A DNA stretch of 64,000 bases, taken from positions 250,675,494-250,739,493 of the forward strand of contig NC_073746.1 of NCBI RefSeq assembly GCF_029784135.1, given 5' to 3'. The notes beneath the pieces are model-generated. The model saw only the letters and a program-made list of their open reading frames with translations, was not told the DNA's origin and ran no database searches. Shown one piece after another: positions 56,945 through 64,000 of the stretch. The DNA comes from Toxorhynchites rutilus septentrionalis. Its lineage: Eukaryota > Arthropoda > Insecta > Diptera > Culicidae. Position 1 is the first letter of the stretch. Each line of letters starts with the position of its first letter. The position numbers and the translations under genes are program-made.

Positions 56945-58331
56945 TGAACGCTGCATCGAGACTGGCCGCCTAAGTGCACTTTAATAGCACAGTGTACACC
57001 AATAGCAGTTGATGCGAGCGATCGAACCTGGTCAATCAACCTGCTTTTTTATGCTTCATTCTGTCTGAAATAAGATCGGTTTTGCGGAGTCTTGGGTGGC
57101 GGCACATTCAGTAGTCATCCGCGTTCAACGCGCGTTGTTTGGTGTCGCATATGAGCCAACCTATTGGCGCCATGCAATGTCCGAGCATGCGACCAGCTGA
57201 TAGCTGAACGGGCTCCCTGAGGGTTTTTTGTACTGTCCATGGCGCCGGGTACCAAGAGGAACGGATCTTCCTGTCCCGCCGGGTGTAATTATCATTAAGT
57301 GGATTATGCAATTAACGACCTTCAATTTGCACGGAAGGCTTCTGTTCACGTAATGTCCTAGAAATAATCCAATCGAATGATTTTCTCGCTCTATCGCAAC
57401 TCTAATGAATACTATTCCTCACACGAGAAAGAAGAGAGAAAAAAAGCGCGTGTGTGTGCATCGCTTGACCACCGATTGATCCCCCATGACGCGATGCTGC
57501 TGCCGCTGTGTATCCAAATTAGTAGCGCGTTGCTCAAGATGGGTAGCAAACAAACAGTCTGGTTGCGTCTCGTGCGCTTCGTTGAAAGTTGACAGACATG
57601 GTCGACGACGACGACCAGACTTTGGAAGAACAGCAAGAAAGGGTGTAGGATAGTGAGAGGAGCAAGAGAACAGTTTTCAAGATGCCGCCAATTGGAAGCA
57701 AAGTGCACACCACCGAAAGGCACGTGCTTTACGCGAACGGATTGCGACGTCAGCACTGGGAAAAGAGGCCGTGTCTGACCGCGGCTGTTGCACTTGATCG
57801 TATACTTTGATGTTTCCGTTAAATTTGACCAGAGCTTGCATTGTTGTTGCATGATTGGTGGAGGAAAATTGGACGATTGGTTCGAAAATTGTGCTCGTGT
57901 TGTTGGTAGCAGTGAATGTGTCTATTGATGTTTATAAATATTGTATCTGACTTATGAATGTGGAAACTTATGAAGTGGTTGAATGCATCATATAGTGCAA
58001 TGATATACAATACGGAACAACGATTCAAATCTTAATAATCCATGAATCACTTCTGAAATTACTTTATCCATAATGAATTTATGATAGTTTGGCTTAAAAA
58101 ATAGTAGTAATTTATAATGTTGAAACTTAAGTGTGGATGATTATTCATTTTAGACAACGTCTTCGCGACCGATTGCGCGGAAGAGGAGCAAATTCCCATT
58201 CAAACCACTTCCTTCCTTTCACAAACAGCATGAAGGCCCAATGTACAGCATAAACGCATGCCAACGAAGATGAAATAACACACGAATCGATCCCTAACAA
58301 TGCCATACATTCATTCTGAATCCTATCTTTA
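56945..58331. other. Unique, GC-richer sequence; possible regulatory DNA
   Basis: 56950-57850 is non-repetitive and GC-richer, with overlapping open frames on both strands and no domain. 57860-58331 is AT-rich. No element ends other than the start of the hAT MITE at 58340. Confidence 0.3.
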
Positions 58332-58339
58332 CCCGTGAC

Positions 58340-59523
58340 CAGAGATGCCAACATTCATGATTTTTCAGGATTTCCCAGACTTTTTGTCTCATATCCTGAT
58401 ATCCTGAGAACCATTCAATTTTGCCTGATTTTTCTGAAATGATCCTGATTTTTGAGTTTTTTACTTTATCACAATAAAAACTATCCGCAATGAATATACC
58501 GGGATTCCTTTCAAAGTTTCCCTGGTTGAAAAAGAGAACTGAATAAGCTAATAAAATAAAAAAGAACAAAATAAAAATAAGAATAAAAAAGCTCAAAATA
58601 GAATATAATGATTAGTCTTTCTTTCGTTAATTATTTATTCCGAGGAGATTCACGTTTTTGCAAGTACAGTGTCGACATTTATAAAATTTTGAAGTTGACG
58701 TGAAAAAAAGATTCTCTATCAGATTGAGACGCTCGAATACAGTTTAAAATTTTTATATTTTGAAAGAAAATAATTACTCAGTGTTTTTTGAATGTTTAAA
58801 ACACGTAGTGCATTTATTTCACCTGAAAATCCATCATGATTTTTGCATCACTACGACAGAAAATGAAGCTCAATGTCGTCAACGCCAATTGAATGAATGA
58901 ACATTGAGGATAATTTTGCGAGATCTTTTTTTCTTTCACTCCAAAATCCAGTTCATGCCGCCACTGATCCACCGTGGATGAGCATCTGGTGAAGCTTGGC
59001 CTCGTAAATCTTTACGATATGAAGGTTCCACACAATTTGAATGAAATACCTTCAATGGATTGCATTTCAATCTGCGACTCGCTTCAAAAACGCAACGAAA
59101 ATGCCGTTTTGAAGTGACGGTTGATGAAAATGGATAATTTACAACAATTTTGATCGGCGAAAAAGATATACGCGAAATAAACAACCTTAAGCTAACCCAA
59201 AAGTCGATCTTCAGCCGAAGAAAGTCATGCTCTGTGTATGGTGCGATTGGAAAAAAAATTGTACAATAACTTTCTACCTAGTAACCAGTCGATAAATTCC
59301 TTGCTAGCAAATGAACACATTGAAGGTAGCGATCCAGGACAAACATCGTGAATTAGTCTATGTGATAGGCGTAATAAATGTATGTCTACCTATAATAATT
59401 GTGCTTTTGTTCTTTAAAAAATTGACACAAACATTCCGGATAACCCAATATGAGCTATCCTGATTTTTCCTGATTTTAATTTCCATTCTTCCTGATTTTT
59501 GAAAAAAATTGTTGGCAACCCTT
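58340..59523. mobile_element. hAT-type MITE containing a dead mariner
   Basis: The left end is CAGAGATGCCAACA and the right end in reverse complement is AAGGGTTGCCAACA. A perfect 8-bp target duplication CCCGTGAC flanks it (58332-58339 and 59524-59531). Subterminal TCCTGATTTTT motifs repeat on both sides. The element itself encodes nothing. Confidence 0.75.
58870..59390 (+). pseudogene. mariner transposase remnant, strongly decayed
   Basis: Across shifting plus-strand frames one can read HLVKLGLVNLYDMKVPHNLN, DCISICDSLQKRNEN and PKKVMLCVWCDWK, then ATIQDKH/VAIQDKHRELV-like codons. These are the consecutive blocks of a mariner transposase (xLxxLGxVxxLDxWVPHxL, ISICDSLLxRNE, PKKVMLCVWWDW). The catalytic TGDEKW block is degraded (TVDENG-like). 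It has no terminal repeats and lies inside the hAT MITE. Confidence 0.65.
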
Positions 59524-59531
59524 CCCGTGAC

Positions 59532-60360
59532 AGAACGCGAATAAATATATGTGTGTTTAAAGCTTTTCCAAGGTGTTTTCAATTCTCCAAACACGCCACA
59601 TTTCAAACGGTCTTTCTTAAGACTAAATCCCTGAGTTACTGTTCTATCAACTATCAAGGCGTCCTTCAGCCGAAGGATCCACAATTTCCCCCAAAAGGCA
59701 CCCCAAAATTTTCAGTGTTTTCTGAATGAAGAACCAGTGAATTTCAAGTATTTTTTCTGTAGTTATCTACACTACTGGACAAATTAAAGTACGCACCCAC
59801 TATCTTAATGTTGAACTCCCTGATTTTGACGTAGGATTAAGTCCTTCGGGAACATATTGGAGGTACAAATCGAAAAACGAAAATCAATCACATCGTGAAA
59901 AATGTCCAATTTCAAACGTTTATTGCTCAGTCATTTCATGATGGATTGATGAGATTTTTGCGTCAATCGGCTCCGGCACTCCATAACTATTTTCTTAATT
60001 GAATAAAATAATATATGTCATGAAACTAACTATCGATGAATTACAAAATCTCAACCCCTATTCTAACGGAAATACCCAGTTCTGATTGGTCGAAATTGAC
60101 GACACAAGCGGCGGCTCATGTACTTACAATTAATGATCAGTTATTTCCTGATAGATTTATGAGATTTTTGCATCAAAACACTATCAAACAATCGAAAATT
60201 CTCACACTATGAAACAATCGAACGGAAATACCTAAATTGAATATACAAGCGTCCCAGGGTACTCACAATTATTACTCAGTCATTTTCTGATAGATTCACG
60301 AGAGTTTTGCATCAATCATGTTGGGCACTTCTTTCAGTGAAAATTAATGGAATTATATAT
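59532..60360. repeat. Diverged repeats; possible Tc1-like end at 59772
   Basis: CACTACTGGACAAATTAAAG near 59770 resembles a Tc1-type terminal repeat, but no partner was found. Three diverged copies of a unit with CTCAGTCATTT, TGATGGATT/TGATAGATT and GAGATTTTTGC occur near 59930, 60130 and 60275. Confidence 0.4.
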
Positions 60361-60369
60361 TTTATGAAA

Positions 60370-60605
60370 CTACAGACTTCAAAATCATGGTGTCTGGAGA
60401 AATCGGTATTGCAAATACATGAAAGTAGGGAGAGCTTTCGTTCCCACCGAAATATGTTCCCTAACACAGATTTCAAAATCAAAGCATCTGGGGAAATCGA
60501 CATTGCAAATACATAAAAGTAGGGGGAGCTTTTGTTCCCACCGAAATATGTTCCCTAACACAGACATCAAAACCAAGGCGTCTGAGGCAATCGGCAATGC
60601 AAACG
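60370..60605 (+). repeat. ~96-bp tandem repeat, about 2.5 copies
   Basis: The unit contains TCTGGAGAAATCGG, TTGCAAATACATGAAAGTAG, TTCCCACCGAAATATG and TTCCCTAACACAGA. The copies differ at only a few sites, so amplification is recent. Both strands are open through the array, which explains the apparent ORFs there. Confidence 0.75.
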
Positions 60606-60704
60606 GAGACGAATGAATCGTAATGGCGCTCACACTGTTTGACCGAAGCCAAATATTTGACAATTGATGACAGAGAAAATTTAACAACGTGTACTGATCA
60701 AATA

Positions 60705-61940
60705 CAGGGTGCGGCAGCATAACTTCCTTTTTTAAAATGCGCGCCACTCAGTTAGTTGATGTCATAGCGGAGCGCTAGTGGTCTCGTTCAAGAGGGGATA
60801 CTGTAAAGTTTTGTCCCGACACGGTTCAGTCGCCATCATGCGTTGGAATAGTGAGGAGCGTGCCTTTGCTGTTGAGGTTTACTTTTCAAGCGGATTTTAA
60901 TTTAGCCCCGTTGGCTCCCGTCCCAGATCGTAAATCAATTGTTATATGGGTCACTACATTCAGACAAACTGCAAGTGCGACAAAACGGAAGAACTGGAGT
61001 CCCTCGGCCCGTTAGATCACCTGAGAACATTGAAGCAGTGAGAGCGTCAATGTTGCAATCGCCACGGCGTTCTGCGCGCAAACACGCATATGCCCTTGGA
61101 CTGTCCGATCGTTCTGTGAGAAGAATTCTTCGTGATGATCTTCATTTTCACGTGACTTCAATTCTCGAATGAACGCGTGTGAGCTTCTTCTTGATGTCGT
61201 TCCCGAGGGTGCTATTGTTTATTTTAGCGATGAAGCCCATTTTTATTTGTGTGGGTCGGTTAACAAACAAAAAATGCGCTACTGGGCTGACACCAACCCT
61301 CGAGAATTGCATCAAAAGCCTTTGCATTCACCCAGTGTGGTGTGCAATTTCCTTAGTTGGAATTATTGGTCCCTGGTTTTTTGAGGAAAATGAGGTTACA
61401 GTGACAGTGAATTCCGACCGGTATGTAAACATGTTACAATTTTTTTTTCCCACGGCTAGAATATTTGGATTTGGGGGACACTTGGTTCCAACAAGACGGT
61501 GCAACAGCACACACTTCAAGAGTATCGATAGCTGTTTTGAGGGAACACTTCCCAGAGCGCCTTATATCAATAAGAGGCGATGTGGAATGGCCGGCACGCT
61601 CTCCCGATCTGTCCCCTTGTGATTTTTTTTATGGGTTTTTTTGAAATCCCGTGTTTATGTGATCCGTCCAAAAACCCTACACGATTTGAAGACCAACATC
61701 CAAGAAGAAATTGCCAACATAACACCTGCTATGCTAACAAGAGTCATGACAAACGCCAGAAATCGGTTTACGCAATGTATGGAGAATGGGGGACGTCACC
61801 TAACAGATTTGATCTTCAAAACAATGTAAATAAAAACTTTAGACATGTACATACATTATAAAAAATAAATAAATATTTTCCGATGCATACAATAGTTTTT
61901 ATTGAGTTTTGAAAAAAGGAAGTTATGCTGCCGCACCCTG
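60705..61940 (+). mobile_element. DD41D mariner-type (rosa-like) element 1
   Basis: The ends are CAGGGTGCGGCAGCATAACT and its complement, flanked by TA at 60703 and 61941. It is 1,236 bp long with one decayed transposase on the plus strand. The spacing of 41 residues between the second and third Asp places it in the DD41D/rosa group of the IS630-Tc1-mariner superfamily. Confidence 0.85.
60838..61829 (+). pseudogene. DD41D transposase, frameshifted and internally deleted
   Basis: The start is MRWNSEERAFAVEVYFSSGF followed by a stop. A second frame holds the helix-turn-helix (RSPENIEAVRASMLQSPRRS, LGLSDRSVRRILRDDLHFH). A deletion then removes a stretch before FSDEAHFYLCG (first Asp). Further frame changes lead to VGIIGPWFFEENEVTVTV, TWFQQDGATAHTS (second Asp) and SPDLSPCDFFLWGF (third Asp), and the C-terminus runs to a stop at 61829. 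All three Asp codons survive but in different frames. Confidence 0.8.
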
Positions 61941-61942
61941 TA

Positions 61943-62224
61943 TATTCGACACAAACACGACAAGCAAGTATTTAGTTAATGGATGTCTAAAATGTTTTTT
62001 CGGTCTGCACGTCAAACTTGTCGGTACATGGCTAGGTTACCTCAAATATTTCAGTCGATTTTTTTCCATGTTCGATGTTTGACATTGTTTGCCACTGTCG
62101 ATGATTGCAGAGTGGCAAATAAAATAGTGTTGTGTCCATTTTCACCCAAGGAAGAAAGTTCATGCGGAGAAAAAAATTGGAAAATTGAAGGAATATTCGA
62201 AAAAGTGATTTCCCATATGCTCAG
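61943..62224. other. Unassigned sequence, possibly decayed Tc1-type DNA
   Basis: It lies immediately upstream of a Tc1/mariner helix-turn-helix remnant. No readable motif. Confidence 0.3.
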
Positions 62225-62368
62225 AGCAAGCCCGATACTGGACGGCCGACGACCCTAAGTGATAAGAAGCTCCAAAGGATGCTGAAGAGGATGATCGAGG
62301 GAAAAGTGGCTACATCGCTGTGTGCGCTTTGCCGGGAGTTTTTGGTTAATTTCCAATATGACGAATAA
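62225..62368 (+). pseudogene. Tc1/mariner-type transposase helix-turn-helix fragment
   Basis: A 48-codon frame reads SKPDTGRPTTLSDKKLQRML, KRMIEGKVATSLCALCREF and a stop at 62368. GRPxxLSDxxxxxL followed by a short helix pair is the linker and second DNA-binding subdomain of Tc1-like transposases (DD37-type mosquito families have very similar sequences). The catalytic domain is absent. Confidence 0.5.
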
Positions 62369-62605
62369 TAATATTAAATGCAATATTCCACTCGTACATT
62401 TCACTCTTTTAATGCTAGCAATAGGGATAATTTTGTAGTAGAAAAAGCTCGAACTTACTCGCAACTAGAAATGTATTTTTTACTGGAATTATAAAATTTA
62501 ATGCATTACCTCCTGATTTAAAACAATAAACAAACATTGGTGAAATAAGAAAAATTTGCGATTATGAAAAATCATGAACACTAAATTAGCTTTAAGATAA
62601 TAATA

Positions 62606-63917
62606 CAGGGTGGGCCATTTAAAGTGGAAGGATTTGTTTGTGCAATAGCAAAGTAAAGAAGTGGAATTTAAATTTTTTTTTGAAATTCATGTATTTTGGT
62701 CCAAGGAGATTTGTTCTAACTACTTTTTGATTATGATATCTCGTAAATGACCGCCTCTGGCCTTGACCGCTAAATGTGCCTTTTTTCGGCATTTTCCATC
62801 ACTTTGCCCAATGTATCGGCCGATATGGCAGCAATTTCTTGTCGGATATTGTGTTTCAGCGCAGCCAGGGTCCTTGGTTTACCAGTGTATACCTTGGATT
62901 TTAAATATCCCCATAAAAAAAGTCAGGAGGCGTCAAATCAGGTGATCTCGGTGGCCAGTCATAATCGCCGTTTTTCGATATTAATCTTCCGGGGAACATT
63001 TCGCGCAATAATTTGGTCGTGGCAGCCGCTGTATGGCATGTAGCGCCGTCCTGTTGGAACCAGTAATTGTCCAATTCATTTTCACGAACAAATGGCAATA
63101 AAAAATCGGTTATCATTGTCCGATAACGCTCCCCATTCACGGTTACCGTTGCTCCATTTTCGTTTTCAAAGAAGTACGGGCCGATGACTTTATCGGCATA
63201 AATGCCACACCACACAGTAACTTTTTGGTCGTAAAGAGGTTGCGTTTCGATGAATTGAGGGTTTTCAGTAGCATAAAACCGACAATTTTGTTTATTCACT
63301 CCTCCATTCAAGTTGAAATGCGCCTCATCAGACATTATGATTTTTTGCCAAAAGCCACGTTCATTTTTGGCCATTTCGATGGTCCATTTCGCAAAATCAA
63401 GTCGACGTGGTAAGTCAGATGGGTTAAGTTGTTGAGCCATTTGAATTTTATACGGAAACATTTTCAAATCAACACGAATTATGCGTCGGAGAGTGGTTCG
63501 AGCGATGCCTAACTCTTGCGAACGATGGCGACCTGATGTCGATGGAGTCTCTGCAACACTGGCTCGAACGGCATCAATATTCTCGTCGAAACGTCTTGGT
63601 CGTTGTCTGGACAGATGACTGGCATTACCAACACTATCAGACGATATAAATTTGGCATATAATCGACGTATAGTGTTGTCTCCAGGCGATGTTTTAACTT
63701 TATTTTTATTTTTCCACGCACGTTTAATGAACACAATTGAGAAGTTATTTTGAATGTACAGCTGAACAATTTCAGCGCGTTGTTTAGGTGTGTATTGTTC
63801 CATGGTTAAAATTGTACTGGAATGACGCTTCCAACGCGGTATGACATTTGTTAATCTGACATCTCTGTCAAAAGTTATGGTGTTGCCAGATGCTTCCACT
63901 TTAAATGGCCCACCCTG
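62606..63917 (-). mobile_element. DD41D mariner-type (rosa-like) element 2, nearly intact
   Basis: Terminal repeats of about 25 bp start CAGGGTGGGCCATTTAAAGT at 62606, with the complement ending at 63917. TA flanks both ends (62604-62605 and 63918-63919). The 1,312-bp element has one transposase gene on the minus strand. It is a different family from the element at 60705, with unlike terminal repeats and about half-identical motifs. Confidence 0.9.
62770..63803 (-). pseudogene. DD41D transposase with a single 1-nt frameshift
   Basis: The start is MEQYTPKQRAEIVQLYIQNN at 63803; the longer upstream frame begins at a GTG inside the terminal repeat and is rejected. The frame continues through a paired helix-turn-helix (NTIRRLYAKF; LGIARTTLRRIIR), IIMSDEAHFNLNG (first Asp), VTVWCGIYADKVIGPYFFEN, YWFQQDGATCHTA (second Asp) and PPRSPDLTPPDFF (third Asp, 41 residues on). 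There a one-base loss in a T-run near 62915 shifts the frame. The correct tail (WGYLKSKVYT...MENAEKRHI) follows in the next frame and stops at 62770. The total would be about 344 residues, the usual length. Confidence 0.9.
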
Positions 63918-64000
63918 TAGTTAGTGGTAAGGTGCGTGCTCACCAGAAAAATTCACCAGGCTGGCTACAGTTTTTTATAAACTTCAAGCCAAAGTTGTAA

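Noticed and set aside
56514..56945. 143-codon minus-strand frame in the hairpin cassette
   Set aside because: It spans the inverted repeat arm and hairpins, has no domain, and another frame is also open there.
63804..63899. N-terminal extension of the DD41D transposase
   Set aside because: It starts at GTG within the terminal repeat; the conserved start is the ATG at 63803.

Overview
This window looks like intergenic DNA from an insect, most likely a culicine mosquito (Aedes-like). It is AT-rich, has almost no long open frames outside transposons, and is packed with mosquito-style repeats: a tRNA-derived SINE of Feilai type, many MITEs with TA, TTAA or 8-bp target duplications, several mariner families and non-LTR retrotransposons. 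I see no bacterial or phage genes, no CRISPR array, no rRNA and no stand-alone tRNA. The species call is an inference from repeat types; no host protein confirms it.

Layout. 1-9.5 kb: a pogo-like end, a complete SINE with a 12-bp target duplication, a BEL-type gag remnant, a palindromic mariner, and a palindromic repeat carrying a small retroposon insertion. 9.5-13.6 kb: single-copy, GC-richer sequence with one plausible first coding exon on the minus strand. 13.6-20 kb: two small MITEs, then a tandem duplication of mariner plus flank, whose second copy was split by a 5'-truncated RNase H-type LINE. 20-24.7 kb: unique sequence, a TA MITE and a hAT MITE nested in another repeat. 24.7-29.35 kb: a nearly full-length CR1-like LINE with two ORFs. 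29.4-32 kb: a mariner remnant and a ~145-bp tandem repeat. 32.3-40.4 kb: MITEs, two mariners and unique sequence. 43.7-45.8 kb: MITEs. 45.9-51.3 kb: a four-layer nest (old ORF > SINE > hAT > LINE) in which each insertion is marked by its own target duplication. 51.5-55.7 kb: a fold-back MITE and a nested pogo-like complex. 56.4-56.9 kb: a GC-rich element full of hairpins between 97-bp inverted repeats. 58.3-59.5 kb: a hAT MITE holding a dead mariner. 60.7-63.9 kb: two different DD41D mariner-type (rosa-like) elements, the second almost intact.

The genes are mobile-element genes: transposases that cut and paste DNA between terminal inverted repeats, and LINE proteins (ORF1, endonuclease, reverse transcriptase, RNase H) that copy RNA into target sites. 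Every one I can read through carries at least one frameshift, nonsense codon or truncation. Any host gene activity probably lies outside the window. The unique GC-richer islands near 10-13.5, 33-35, 42-43 and 57-58 kb are the places to look for host regulatory DNA.
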